Part shown: piece by piece, positions 16,551 to 26,251 of the stretch
Position numbering within the stretch: position 1 is the first letter of the stretch
Layout: every line of letters begins with the position of its first letter
NCBI RefSeq assembly: GCF_027257875.1
Contig: NZ_JAPVQY010000006.1
Span: 1-64,000, forward strand
Direction: 5' to 3'
Length of the DNA stretch: 64,000 nucleotides
Origin: Burkholderia sp. IMCC1007
Lineage (GTDB): Bacteria > Pseudomonadota > Gammaproteobacteria > Burkholderiales > Burkholderiaceae
The notes under the pieces: generated by a model
What the model was told of the DNA's origin: nothing
Database searches by the model: none
What the model saw: only the letters and a program-made list of their open reading frames with translations
Translations under genes and position numbers: made by a program

Positions 16551-19500
16551 ATGAGATTCGCCAAAGTCCTCGTCGCGAACCGCGGCGAAATTGCGTGTCG
16601 CGTGATCCGCACGCTGAAGCGCCTCGGCATCGCATCGGTCGCGATCTATTCGGATGCCGATCGCGACGCGCGCCACGTGGCGCTCGCCGATGAAGCCGTG
16701 CGTGTCGGTCCCGCACCGGCGGCCGACAGCTATCTGAACGTCGCGGCGATCCGCGCCGCCGCGCGCGAGACCGGCGCGCAGGCCGTGCACCCCGGCTACG
16801 GCTTCCTGTCCGAGCACGCGGGCTTCGCCGACGCATGCGAAGCGGCGGGCCTGCGCTTCATCGGGCCGCGCGGCGATCACATGCGCGCGTTCGGCCTCAA
16901 GCACACCGCGCGCGAACTCGCGGCCGCGCACGGCGTCGCGCTGCTGCCCGGCACCGGGCTGCTCGACGATGTCGCGACGGCGCTCGCCGAAGCCGATGCG
17001 ATCGGCTATCCGGTGATGCTGAAGAGCACCGCGGGCGGCGGCGGCATCGGCATGTCGCTGTGCCGCGATGCCGCGCAGCTCGGCGCGGCGTTCGAATCCG
17101 TCGTGCGGCTCGGCGCCGCGAACTTCGCGCATGCGGGCGTGTATGTCGAGAAGTTCGTCGAACACGCGCGGCACATCGAAGTGCAGATCTTCGGCGACGG
17201 CCGCGGCGGCGCGATCGCGCTCGGCGAACGCGATTGCTCGGTGCAGCGGCGCAACCAGAAGGTGATCGAGGAAACGCCCGCGCCCGACCTGACCGACGCC
17301 GAGCGCGACGCGCTGCACACGAGCGCGGTGCGGCTCGCGCGCGCGGTGGGCTACGCGTCGGCCGGCACGGTCGAATTCGTGTTCGACGCGAGCACGCGGC
17401 AGTTCTATTTCCTCGAGGTGAACACGCGGCTGCAGGTCGAACATTGCGTGACCGAGGCAGTGACGGGCGTCGATCTCGTGGAATGGATGATCCTGCAGGC
17501 CGAAGGCGACCTGCCGCCGCTCGACACGCTCGCCGTCGCTTCGCGCGGCGCGAGCATCCAGGTGCGGCTCTATGCGGAGGATCCGAACAAGCAGTTTCAG
17601 CCGAGTGCAGGGCTGCTCACGCACGTCGCGTTTCCCGACAACGTGCGGGTCGACGGCTGGATCGAGGCAGGCACGGAGATCAGCGCGCATTACGATCCGC
17701 TGCTCGCGAAGCTGATCGTGCGCGGCGACACGCGGCGCGACGCGCTGGCCGCGCTGCGTGCCGCGCTCGACCAGACCGAGCTGTACGGGATCGAGACCAA
17801 CCTCGACTACCTGCGTGCGGTCGTCGGCTCCGACACGTTCGCGCGCGGCGCGCCGACGACCGCCTTCCTGTCGCGCTTTGCGTTCGCGCCGCACACGATC
17901 GACGTGCTCGACGGCGGCGTGCAGACCACCGTGCAGCAGGCGCCCGGGCGCATCGGCTACTGGAGCGTCGGCGTGCCGCCGTCGGGGCCGATGGACGATC
18001 GCGCGTTCGACCTCGCGAACGCGCTGCTCGGCAATGCGCGCGACGCGGCTGGGCTGGAATTCACGATGGTCGGCGCGACGCTGCGCTTCAATACCGCGAC
18101 GCTGTTCGTGCTCGGCGGTGCGCCGCTCGCGGCCACGCTCGACGGCGAAGCGGTGCCGTTCTGGCAGGTCGTGCGTGCACCAGCCGGCGCGGTACTGAAA
18201 CTGGGCGGCGTGACGGGCGCGGGCGTGCGCGCGTGTCTGGCCGTCAAGGGCGGGCTGCAGGTGCCCGACTATCTCGGCAGCAAGGCGACCTTTACGCTGG
18301 GCCAGTTCGGTGGCCATGCGGGCCGCGCGCTGCGCAAGGGCGACGTGCTGCATCTGCACGCGGACGCCGGGCGCGGCGACGCGGGCGCGACGCTGGCCGC
18401 GGCCGATATTCCCGCGCTGACGCATGCATGGACGCTCGGCGTGCTCGACGGTCCGCATGGCGCGCCGGATTTCTTCACGCCGGACGACATCGCGATGCTG
18501 TACGGCACGCAGTGGACCGTCCATTACAACTCCAGCCGCACCGGCGTGCGGCTGATCGGCCCGAAACCGCAATGGGCGCGTGCGGACGGCGGCGAGGCGG
18601 GGCTGCATCCGTCGAATATCCATGACAACGCGTATGCGATCGGCGCCGTCGATTTCACCGGCGACATGCCGGTGATTCTCGGCCCGGACGGGCCGAGCCT
18701 CGGCGGCTTCGTGTGTCCGGTGACGGTCGTGCGCGACGAGCTGTGGAAGCTCGGGCAGTTGCGGCCGGGCGATACCGTGCAGTTCGTGCGCGCGGGCGTG
18801 TCGGCCGGAAAACCGGCCGCTGCGGAGGTGGATGCGACGCGTGACGTTGCCACTGCTGCATCCGGCGCAGCGCGGTCATCCGGCTCATCCGACGATTGCG
18901 TGCTGCATCGCGACCCGTCGGCCGGCGGCGGCATCGGCGTCGTCTACCGGCGCTCGGGCGATCGCAACGTGCTGGTCGAATACGGGCCGCTCGTGCTCGA
19001 CCTGAATCTGCGCTTTCGCGTGCACGCACTGATGTGCTGGCTCGACGCGCACCCGCTGCCCGGCATGCTCGACCTGACGCCGGGCATCCGCTCGCTGCAG
19101 GTGCAGTTCGATGCGCGGACGCTGCCGCTGGACGCGCTGCTCGCGCATCTGCAGGCCGCCGAGCGCGAACTCGCCGACGTGGCCGACCTGCGCGTGCCGA
19201 ACCGCATCGTGCATCTGCCGCTGTCGTGGGATGACCCGTCGACGCGTGTCGCGATCGAGCGCTACATGCAGTCGGTGCGGCCCGACGCGCCGTGGTGCCC
19301 GAGCAATATCGAGTTCATCCGGCGCATCAACGGCCTGTCGAGCATCGACGACGTGAAGCGCATCGTGTTCGACGCGCGCTATCTGGTGATGGGCCTCGGC
19401 GACGTCTACCTCGGTGCGCCCGTCGCGACGCCGCTCGATCCTCGGCACCGGCTCGTGACGACGAAGTACAACCCCGCGCGCACCTGGACGCCGGAGAACG

Positions 19501-20177
19501 CGGTCGGCATCGGCGGCGCGTATCTGTGCGTGTACGGGATGGAAGGGCCGGGCGGCTATCAGTTCGTCGGCCGCACCGTACAGATGTGGAATCGCCACCG
19601 CACCACGCGCGAATTCGAAGCCGGCAAGCCGTGGCTGCTGCGCTTCTTCGACGAGATTCGCTTCTACGAAGTCAGCGAGGCCGAGCTGAGCGCGCTGCGC
19701 GCGGATTTCATCGCGGGCCGCGCGACGCTGAAGATCGAGGAATCGGTGTTCGACCTGCGCGCCTACAACCGCTTCCTGCACGACGAGGCGGAGTCGATCG
19801 CCGCGTTCAAGGCGACGCAGCAGGCCGCGTTCGACGCGGAGCGCGAACGCTGGCGCGTGGCCGGCCACGCGGAATACGTCGGCGACGGCGAGCCGGGCGA
19901 CGCGCAAGCGGACCGCGTAGCGGGCGCGCTCGACGATACGCAGCGGGCGATCGCCGCGGACGTGTCGGGCAGCGTTTGGAAGGTGTTGGTGGAAGCCGGC
20001 GAGCGCGTGACCGAAGGGCAGGTCGTCGCGATCGTCGAGTCGATGAAGATGGAGGTGGCGGTGACGGCAACGGAAGACGGCACGATCGAGACGATCGATT
20101 GCGCGCCGGGTGCGGCGGTGGTGGCCGGCCAGCGGCTGATGGTGATGAAGGCGGGCGCCGCCGAGGAGGTCGCATGA
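16551..20177 (+). CDS. Guanidine (urea) carboxylase, biotin-dependent
   Basis: A 1,208-residue single-chain carboxylase. The N-terminal biotin carboxylase domain (1-450) has VLVANRGEIACRVIR, the glycine loop STAGGGGIGM near 160 and FLEVNTRLQVEH near 288. The central carboxyltransferase is built from a KipA-like part (about 460-770) and a KipI-like part (about 785-1060). The C-terminal biotinyl domain has K1166 in ESMKMEV. Urea carboxylases and guanidine carboxylases share this plan; two guanidine riboswitches and the associated deiminase genes favour guanidine. The start at 16551 was chosen because it gives the standard N-terminus and sits 5 nt after the GGGAGG of the last repeat. An in-frame ATG at 16434 would translate repeat DNA. 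Confidence 0.95.
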   Translation: MRFAKVLVANRGEIACRVIRTLKRLGIASVAIYSDADRDARHVALADEAVRVGPAPAADSYLNVAAIRAAARETGAQAVHPGYGFLSEHAGFADACEAAGLRFIGPRGDHMRAFGLKHTARELAAAHGVALLPGTGLLDDVATALAEADAIGYPVMLKSTAGGGGIGMSLCRDAAQLGAAFESVVRLGAANFAHAGVYVEKFVEHARHIEVQIFGDGRGGAIALGERDCSVQRRNQKVIEETPAPDLTDAERDALHTSAVRLARAVGYASAGTVEFVFDASTRQFYFLEVNTRLQVEHCVTEAVTGVDLVEWMILQAEGDLPPLDTLAVASRGASIQVRLYAEDPNKQFQPSAGLLTHVAFPDNVRVDGWIEAGTEISAHYDPLLAKLIVRGDTRRDALAALRAALDQTELYGIETNLDYLRAVVGSDTFARGAPTTAFLSRFAFAPHTIDVLDGGVQTTVQQAPGRIGYWSVGVPPSGPMDDRAFDLANALLGNARDAAGLEFTMVGATLRFNTATLFVLGGAPLAATLDGEAVPFWQVVRAPAGAVLKLGGVTGAGVRACLAVKGGLQVPDYLGSKATFTLGQFGGHAGRALRKGDVLHLHADAGRGDAGATLAAADIPALTHAWTLGVLDGPHGAPDFFTPDDIAMLYGTQWTVHYNSSRTGVRLIGPKPQWARADGGEAGLHPSNIHDNAYAIGAVDFTGDMPVILGPDGPSLGGFVCPVTVVRDELWKLGQLRPGDTVQFVRAGVSAGKPAAAEVDATRDVATAASGAARSSGSSDDCVLHRDPSAGGGIGVVYRRSGDRNVLVEYGPLVLDLNLRFRVHALMCWLDAHPLPGMLDLTPGIRSLQVQFDARTLPLDALLAHLQAAERELADVADLRVPNRIVHLPLSWDDPSTRVAIERYMQSVRPDAPWCPSNIEFIRRINGLSSIDDVKRIVFDARYLVMGLGDVYLGAPVATPLDPRHRLVTTKYNPARTWTPENAVGIGGAYLCVYGMEGPGGYQFVGRTVQMWNRHRTTREFEAGKPWLLRFFDEIRFYEVSEAELSALRADFIAGRATLKIEESVFDLRAYNRFLHDEAESIAAFKATQQAAFDAERERWRVAGHAEYVGDGEPGDAQADRVAGALDDTQRAIAADVSGSVWKVLVEAGERVTEGQVVAIVESMKMEVAVTATEDGTIETIDCAPGAAVVAGQRLMVMKAGAAEEVA

Positions 20178-22045
20178 GCACGACGGAACGCTCGGTTCTG
20201 CCCGGGCTGCACTCGATTGCCGCGCTGCGCGCGCGCTACGCGGCGGGAGGCCTGACGCCGCAGGCGCTCGTCGACGCGATCGCCGCGCACTTCGACGCAG
20301 GCGACCCGCACCATGCGTGGATCCGGCCGCTGACGCGCGACGAGATGATGCCGTACGCCGACGCGCTGGCCGGACGCGACATCGCGTCGTTGCCGCTGTA
20401 CGGCGTGCCGTTCGCGATCAAGGACAACATCGACCTCGCCGGCATACCGACGACGGCCGGCTGCCCCGCGTATGCGTACACGCCGGCACGCAGCGCGCCC
20501 GTGGTCCAGCGATTGATCGCGGCCGGCGCGATTCCCGTCGGCAAGACCAATCTCGACCAGTTCGCGACCGGACTCTCGGGACAGCGCTCGCCTTACGGCG
20601 CGTGCCGCAACGCGCTCGACCCGCGCTATGCGTCGGGCGGCTCGAGTTCCGGGTCGGCCGTAGCGGTCGCGCTCGGCGTCGCGACGTTCTCGCTCGGCAC
20701 CGACACGGCGGGCTCCGGCCGCGTGCCAGCCGCCTTCCACGGGCTCGTCGGGCTCAAGCCGACACGGGGCGTGCTGAGCACGCTCGGCGTGGTGCCGGCT
20801 TGCCGGTCGCTCGATTGCGTGTCGGTGTTCGCGCGTTCGGCGGACGACGCGCGCACCGTGTTCGCCGCCGCGCACGGCGTGACGGAAGGCGATCCGTACG
20901 GGCGCGCCTGGCAGCCGCTGTTGGGTGCGGACGGGTTGCGCGCGCAGCCGGCACGCCCGCTCGGGCAATTGCACTTCGGCACGCCGCGTGCCGATCAGCT
21001 CGAATTCTTCGGCGACGAATCGTATCGCGCGGCGTGGAGTGCGGCGCTCGAACGGCTGCGCGCGACCGGCGCGCAGGTCGTCGAAATCGACTTCGGCCCG
21101 TTCCTCGCCGCCGCGCGGCTGCTGTACGACGGCCCGTGGGTCGCCGAGCGGCTCGCCGCGATCGGCGCATTCGCCGCGCGCGAGCCCGATGCGCTGCATC
21201 CGGTGATCCGCGAAATCATCGGCGGCGCGTCGCGCTTCAGCGCCGCCGATGCGTTCGCCGCATTCGACCGGCTTGCGGCACTGCGCGTCGATGCGGCCCG
21301 CGCGTGGGACGGCCTCGACGCGATCGTGATGCCGACCTCGGCGACGACCGCGACCGTCGATGCGCTCGAGGCCGATCCGATCGCGATCAATTCGCGCTTC
21401 GGCTACTACACGAACTTCGTGAACCTGCTCGACCTGTCGGCGATCGCGGTGCCGGCGGGCACGTGTGAAAGCGGACCGCATGCGGGCTTGCCGTTCGGGA
21501 TCACGTTCGTCGGCCGCGCGCACGACGATGCGCGGCTGCTCGATCTCGCGCACGCGTGGGGCGATGGCGCTGCCGCCGTCGGCGACGTTCGGCCGCCCGC
21601 GGCCGCGACGCCGGCGCGTGCCGCAGCCGCGGGTGTCGTGCGCGTGGCCGTCGTCGGTGCGCATCTGCGCGGCGAACCGTTGAACGGGCAACTCACGCAG
21701 CGTGGCGCGCGCTTCGTCACCGCGACCACGACCGCGCCGGCCTATCGCCTCTATGCGCTGTCCGCCGACGCAAGCGGCGGCGTCGCGAAACCGGGGCTCG
21801 TGCGCGTGCCGGACGGCGGCGCGCCGATCGCGGTCGAGGTCTGGGAGATGCCGGTCGACGCGTACGGCAGTTTCGTCGCCGGGATCGCGGCACCGCTCGG
21901 CATCGGCACGCTGACACTCGCCGACGGTTCGCGGGTGCAAGGCTTCCTGTGCGAGAGCGTGGCACTCGACGACGCACAGGACATCACGCGCTTCGGCGGC
22001 TGGCGCGCTTACCGTGCGCAGGCGGCCAGCGGCCTACTGCAATGA
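20174..22045 (+). CDS. atzF: Allophanate hydrolase
   Basis: A 623-residue amidase-signature enzyme that splits allophanate to ammonia and carbon dioxide. The catalytic triad is visible as K83 (FAIKDNID), a cis-serine at about S157 (GGSSSGSA) and the nucleophile at about S181 (DTAGSGRVPA). The C-terminal domain of about 150 residues (VVGAHLRGEPLNGQLT onward, ending CESVALDDAQDITRFGGW) is typical of full allophanate hydrolases. The start overlaps the carboxylase stop by ATGA, which shows translational coupling. It completes the route guanidine, carboxyguanidine, allophanate, ammonia. Confidence 0.95.
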   Translation: MSTTERSVLPGLHSIAALRARYAAGGLTPQALVDAIAAHFDAGDPHHAWIRPLTRDEMMPYADALAGRDIASLPLYGVPFAIKDNIDLAGIPTTAGCPAYAYTPARSAPVVQRLIAAGAIPVGKTNLDQFATGLSGQRSPYGACRNALDPRYASGGSSSGSAVAVALGVATFSLGTDTAGSGRVPAAFHGLVGLKPTRGVLSTLGVVPACRSLDCVSVFARSADDARTVFAAAHGVTEGDPYGRAWQPLLGADGLRAQPARPLGQLHFGTPRADQLEFFGDESYRAAWSAALERLRATGAQVVEIDFGPFLAAARLLYDGPWVAERLAAIGAFAAREPDALHPVIREIIGGASRFSAADAFAAFDRLAALRVDAARAWDGLDAIVMPTSATTATVDALEADPIAINSRFGYYTNFVNLLDLSAIAVPAGTCESGPHAGLPFGITFVGRAHDDARLLDLAHAWGDGAAAVGDVRPPAAATPARAAAAGVVRVAVVGAHLRGEPLNGQLTQRGARFVTATTTAPAYRLYALSADASGGVAKPGLVRVPDGGAPIAVEVWEMPVDAYGSFVAGIAAPLGIGTLTLADGSRVQGFLCESVALDDAQDITRFGGWRAYRAQAASGLLQ

Positions 22046-22051
22046 ACGCAC

Positions 22052-22083
22052 GGTCGCGTGGATGCCGCGGCATCCGCGCGACC
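22052..22083 (+). other. Strong hairpin between allophanate hydrolase and permease genes
   Basis: An interrupted stem GGTCGCG / CGCGACC encloses the perfect 16-bp palindrome GGATGCCGCGGCATCC (22060-22075). It sits in the 65-bp gap before the permease gene. No U-tract follows, so it may stabilise the upstream mRNA or attenuate the transporter genes rather than terminate fully. Confidence 0.6.
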
Positions 22084-22110
22084 GGCACCCGAAACGACAC
22101 GGAGATTCAC

Positions 22111-23085
22111 ATGACAACGACCCACAACACGACCGGATGGCTCGCCGTGCGCCGGGAACTGACGACACGCGGCAGATGGACGCTCGGGCTGGCGTCCTTC
22201 CTGCTGCCGTTCGCCGTCTGGTGCCTGATCAGCTATGTCCCGTTCGTCTGGCATCCGCAGATGCGCATCACGAATCCGGGCAGCGTCGACTATTTCCAGA
22301 CCGGCATGCAGATCGACCGCGACGTGTTCGACGACGAGCTCGCGCATGCACGGGCCGCGCACACGGCGGTGCCCGAGGGCGTGCGCGCGAATCCGGTCTA
22401 TCTGCCGGCGCCGCACCAGGTATTGCGCGCGTTCTACACGGCGTTCACGACGCCGCCCGCGTCGCGCGACGGCGTATGGCTACACGAAAGCCTGTGGCAC
22501 AGCATCCGCATCATCTTCTGGGGCTTCGTGATTTCGTCCGCGATCGGCGTGCCGCTCGGCATCGTCTGCGGCACCTTCAGTGCGCTCGCGCGGCTGCAGG
22601 AGCCGTTCCTGGAATTCTTCCGCTACCTGCCGGCACCCGCGTTCGGCGCGCTGATGGTCGCGATTCTCGGCATCTACGATGCGCCGAAGATCGCGATCAT
22701 CGTGATCGGCACGCTGTTCCAGCAGGTGCTGATCATTGCGAACACCACGCGCAAGCTCGAATACGGGCTGTTCGAGGCCGCGATGACGCTCGGCACGAAG
22801 AAGCTGAAGCTGCTCACGCACGTCGTGATTCCGGGCGTGCTTCCCGACCTGTATCGCGATCAGCGGATCCTGCTCGGCTGGGCGTGGACGTACCTGATCG
22901 TCGCCGAGCTGGTCGGCACGAGTTCCGGCATCACGTGGTACATCAGCCAGCAGGCGCGCTACCAGCATTTCGACAACGTGTATGCGGCGATCCTGATGAT
23001 CGGGATCATCGGCCTCGGCACCGACATCGTGCTCGCGCTGCTCGGCCGCCGGCTCTTTCCGTGGGACCGCACGCTGAAAGCGTGA
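22111..23085 (+). CDS. ABC transporter permease of the guanidine locus
   Basis: A 324-residue inner-membrane permease of the nitrate/taurine/sulfonate (SsuC/TauC) type. After an N-terminal helix (LASFLLPFAVWCLISYVPF) there is a periplasmic stretch of about 90 residues, longer than usual. The five-helix core follows, with the ATPase-contact EAA-like loop EAAMTLGTKKLKLLTHVVIP. The start at 22111 follows GGAGATTC. It is in the enzyme operon, 65 bp after atzF, and should work with the ATPase downstream and the divergently encoded binding protein. Confidence 0.9.
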   Translation: MTTTHNTTGWLAVRRELTTRGRWTLGLASFLLPFAVWCLISYVPFVWHPQMRITNPGSVDYFQTGMQIDRDVFDDELAHARAAHTAVPEGVRANPVYLPAPHQVLRAFYTAFTTPPASRDGVWLHESLWHSIRIIFWGFVISSAIGVPLGIVCGTFSALARLQEPFLEFFRYLPAPAFGALMVAILGIYDAPKIAIIVIGTLFQQVLIIANTTRKLEYGLFEAAMTLGTKKLKLLTHVVIPGVLPDLYRDQRILLGWAWTYLIVAELVGTSSGITWYISQQARYQHFDNVYAAILMIGIIGLGTDIVLALLGRRLFPWDRTLKA

Positions 23086-23130
23086 GCGCCGCCCGCACGT
23101 TCCCATCGACCGATTTCCGCAGAGGGCATC

Positions 23131-24042
23131 ATGCAGAACCCGCAAGCCGTTCCCGATTACCTGATTCAATCCGACGCGGTGCGCGAGCGCTTCGCGCGAC
23201 TGAAGGCCCGCGACGTGATACTCGACGTGCGACACGTCGGCAAGCGTTTCACGACGCCGCAGGGCGAGTGCATCGCGCTCGACGACATCAGTTTCCGCAC
23301 GCACCGGCGCGAGTTCGTGTGCGTGATCGGCCCGTCCGGCTGCGGCAAGTCGACGTTGATCCGGATCCTGGCCGGGCTCGACGCGCAGACGAGCGGCGAA
23401 GTGCTGCTGGACGGCAAGCCGGTGGACGGGCCGGGCGCTGATCGCGGGATGGTGTTCCAGGGCTATACGCTGTTTCCGTGGCTCACGGTCAAGAAGAACG
23501 TGATGTTCGGTCTGCGAATGAACGGCAGCGGCAGCAGCGAGGCCGAGCGCGAGGCGTTGCAGTGGCTCGATCTCGTCGGGCTGACGCGTTTCGCCGACGT
23601 GTATCCGCATCAGTTGTCGGGCGGCATGAAGCAGCGCGTGGCGATTGCCCGCGCGCTCGCGAACCGTCCGCGCATCCTGCTGATGGACGAACCGTTCGGC
23701 GCGCTGGACGCGCAGACGCGTGCGAGGATGCAGACGCATCTGCTCGACATCTGGCGCAACATCGACGTGACGATCCTGTTCATCACGCACGACCTCGACG
23801 AGGCGATTTTTCTGGCCGACCGGATTCTGGTGCTGAAGGCGAATCCGGGCGGCGTGCAGGAGCTGATCGAGGTGCCGGTGCCGCGGCCGCGCGATTATTC
23901 GCAGGTCAATACGCCCGAGTTCGTCGCGACGAAGGCGCGGCTCGAAGCGCTGATTCATCCGAAGGAGGCCGCGACGGCGGAAGACGACGGCATCAAGCCG
24001 CATATGATCCGGATGACGGATGTTGCGGATAACGTCGAGTAG
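23131..24042 (+). CDS. ABC transporter ATP-binding protein of the guanidine locus
   Basis: A 303-residue nucleotide-binding subunit of the SsuB/TauB type. Walker [10 protein letters not shown] is at 67-75, followed by Q-loop [11 protein letters not shown], signature [10 protein letters not shown], Walker [13 protein letters not shown] and switch FITHDLDEA. The start is preceded by CAGAGGGC. The C-terminal extension of about 60 residues ([19 protein letters not shown] onward) is usual for transporters in urea-carboxylase loci. It is the last gene of the operon; the AraC gene downstream faces it. Confidence 0.93.
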   Translation: MQNPQAVPDYLIQSDAVRERFARLKARDVILDVRHVGKRFTTPQGECIALDDISFRTHRREFVCVIGPSGCGKSTLIRILAGLDAQTSGEVLLDGKPVDGPGADRGMVFQGYTLFPWLTVKKNVMFGLRMNGSGSSEAEREALQWLDLVGLTRFADVYPHQLSGGMKQRVAIARALANRPRILLMDEPFGALDAQTRARMQTHLLDIWRNIDVTILFITHDLDEAIFLADRILVLKANPGGVQELIEVPVPRPRDYSQVNTPEFVATKARLEALIHPKEAATAEDDGIKPHMIRMTDVADNVE

Positions 24043-24094
24043 GGGGGAAGGGGGCCGCGATCGCAGCCCCGATCCAACCTGCTCAACACTGCTT

Positions 24095-25171
24095 CTATGT
24101 GAAGCGCTCCCGCTTTGTGCTTCCGCGCTGGAGCAACGGTGCGTACTCGTGCAATTCTCGTGGCGCGATGTCGAACGCGCGACGAAATGCGCGCGTAAAG
24201 CTCGACGCATCATTGAAACCCAACCCCGACGCAATGTCCTGGACCTCCATATGCGGAAAGCGCACCAGCTCATCGGCCGCCATTCTCAGCCTGCGGTTGC
24301 GGATATAGGCCGCCAGGCCGCCTTCATGCTCGAATATGCGATACACGCTGGCGCGTGAGAGATGTAGCGATGCCAACACGCTGTCAGGCGACAAATTCGG
24401 ATCATGCAGATTTGTTTCCACATACCGCCGCACTTGTCCGTAAACAGCTGCCCGTACCGCCGCGCGAGCGTTACCGGCAAGACCAGCTTGATGGCTGAAA
24501 GCTGCAACGATCAGCTCTACAGCGGTGAGAAAGGATTGATGCGCTTCCTTCTTGCTCAGGCCGACGATTCCTCTCCTGAGCGCCACCACGTGTTCGATCA
24601 GTACGCGCGTCAGAGGGTTGGTAGGGTGAATCCAGCGGCCATGCAGGGAGGCTGCATCCGGGAAGGACCTTTCCACCAAAGCGCGCGGCACAAAAAGGAG
24701 AAGTATACGACTCTGAAAACTCCGAACCGTGCACGGCTGATCCATGTCCAGCGCGAGGATACTTGGCGCGTGCGGCACCTCGGACCGTGGTTTGCCGCCC
24801 AGGAACCGGGCCGGCGGCCCTTCAACAAATACGCTGAACGTGATGTCGCGAACGCTCTCGGTCGACACCCGACCCAACGATCGCACGGCCAGGTTCGGCC
24901 CCGTATGAAAGTCGAAGAGGCTCAGATTGTCGATCGTGTAACGGGACAGCGATGCATCGAACGTATCCTCAGCTTGCTTTGACGGAGGCCGAATGTCGTA
25001 GACAGGACTCATTCGCTCCTGCCAGGCCAGGAAGCTTCGACGCGCGTCGCCTTGAACGCTGAAATTGCTGTGCACGATGCCCGGCGCGAGCGTGGGCGGC
25101 CCCGGCGGCAACAGCAAGCGGCCTGGCGGTATCGCAGTGTGTAGCGGGGCGTCGTTCAATGCAGCGCTCAT
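24095..25171 (-). CDS. AraC-family transcriptional regulator
   Basis: A 358-residue regulator with an AraC/NphR-type N-terminal sensing domain (SLSRYTIDNLSLFDFHTGP, about 72-90) and a C-terminal double helix-turn-helix (about 240-345). The HTH has LSPDSVLASLHLSRASVYRI, then the second-helix signature VQDIASGLGFNDASSFTRAF followed by AFDIAPREL. The gene converges on the guanidine operon and is read away from it, so a role there is not implied. Its target could instead be the decayed regulator or other genes beyond 25.2 kb. The ligand is unknown. Confidence 0.9.
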   Translation of the reverse strand: MSAALNDAPLHTAIPPGRLLLPPGPPTLAPGIVHSNFSVQGDARRSFLAWQERMSPVYDIRPPSKQAEDTFDASLSRYTIDNLSLFDFHTGPNLAVRSLGRVSTESVRDITFSVFVEGPPARFLGGKPRSEVPHAPSILALDMDQPCTVRSFQSRILLLFVPRALVERSFPDAASLHGRWIHPTNPLTRVLIEHVVALRRGIVGLSKKEAHQSFLTAVELIVAAFSHQAGLAGNARAAVRAAVYGQVRRYVETNLHDPNLSPDSVLASLHLSRASVYRIFEHEGGLAAYIRNRRLRMAADELVRFPHMEVQDIASGLGFNDASSFTRAFRRAFDIAPRELHEYAPLLQRGSTKRERFT

Positions 25172-25325
25172 TGCTGATTTTCATCCGGTTTGATCCGTCC
25201 CGCGCGGCTGAACCTTTTAATTGAGCCAATCGCCCGCTGGGAACGCGCTAGGGTGGCATGTCAAGCATACGGTACCAAGTTTCCGTAGCGCACAGATGAC
25301 GGATTTCGGCAAACTCGATCGTTAA

Positions 25326-25982
25326 AGCATCGATTCGCGGCGGCGCGCGGACGGCAAGCACATCGTCTTTGTCGCCGGCGGAACAGCCGCTCATCAGGCC
25401 GGTCGGGATAAGCGGCTGATCGATTGGCTGCGCCGAAAGCATCCGTCTTGCGAAGGCGTTTATCCGATCAGTGACGGAAAGCATCTTCTGGATGCGGCAG
25501 GTCTGCCGAGCGACGAGCCAGACGCCGTTCGCATGGCATTGCAAATTGTCGGAGACGACTTGGGCGAAGTGCCGGCGGGGGAGGTTTCTGCGACGCTGGC
25601 GGCACCGGCGCCTACACCGTTCGGTCCGCCCGTTGCGGCGAGCATGGCGCCACGCGCGAGCGAGCAGATCACGGCATCCGCGCGTTGGTTGGAGGCGAAC
25701 GTCGACCGGCCTGTGTCGATCGACGACGCGGCACGAGTTGCGGCCATGAGCGAGCGCAATTTCCTGAGAAGGTTCAAGAGCGAGATCGGCATGACACCAT
25801 CCGACTATCTGCTGCGCGCGCGCCTGAACATGAGTTGCAAGATGCTGGTGGAATCGAATTTGCCTGTCGACGAGGTCGCGCGACGCTGTGGCATCAACAG
25901 TGGCGCGCAGCTGGCGAGGCTATTCCGGAAATACCTGGCGACCACGCCGACCGAATACCGCGCGCGTAACGAATCAAAATAA
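25326..25982 (+). pseudogene. GlxA-type AraC regulator, 5'-truncated
   Basis: The frame is open from 25326, just after a stop, but has no ATG until 25533, deep inside the homology. It carries a piece of the DJ-1/PfpI-like sensor domain (HIVFVAGGTAAHQAG, then DKRLIDWLRR), a shortened junction (MALQIVGDDLGEV), and a complete AraC DNA-binding domain (about 25680-25960: SIDDAARVAAMSERNFLRRF and VDEVARRCGINSGAQLARLF). The first half of the sensor is missing, and a stretch inside it appears deleted. A short protein from 25533 would hold only the DNA-binding domain and could still bind DNA. Confidence 0.65.
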
Positions 25983-26074
25983 TTTCGTCAACTCCGTAGT
26001 GGACCAAGCGTACCGGCGGTAACGGTCTCCATGCCCTTGTCGTTGAACCTGTTTTGCTATCGGTCTATTAGCGT

Positions 26075-26124
26075 CGCCCCTGCGCGGGGCGGCGGTCACT
26101 TTTCTTTGTCTTCCAAAGAAAAGT
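26075..26124. repeat. Paired-hairpin intergenic element
   Basis: Two hairpins lie side by side. CGCCCC-TGCGC-GGGGCG spans 26075-26091. A perfect 11-bp inverted repeat ACTTTTCTTTG / CAAAGAAAAGT with a TCTTC loop spans 26098-26124. From memory, this T-rich/A-rich pair recurs between genes in Burkholderia. It could end transcription from either the truncated regulator or the opposite LysR gene. Confidence 0.6.
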
Positions 26125-26251
26125 AACCAAAAGAAAGGCGCGTCCTTGGGCGGACGGCAAAGGGGGTTCTGCTCAGGTTCGTGGGTTCTTTGCCGCCCCA
26201 GTTCGTGGTATGTCGGGACTGGGTAGTCACAGATACTGCGTCGCCGTGTAC

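Noticed and set aside
16488-18623. A 711-codon open frame on the minus strand opposite the carboxylase gene
   Set aside because: It lies entirely antisense to a clearly identified enzyme, is rich in Arg/His/Ala typical of a shadow frame in GC-rich DNA, and has no domain.
19763-21940. Minus-strand frame of 725 codons opposite carboxylase and allophanate hydrolase
   Set aside because: Shadow of two well-supported genes; no recognisable motifs.
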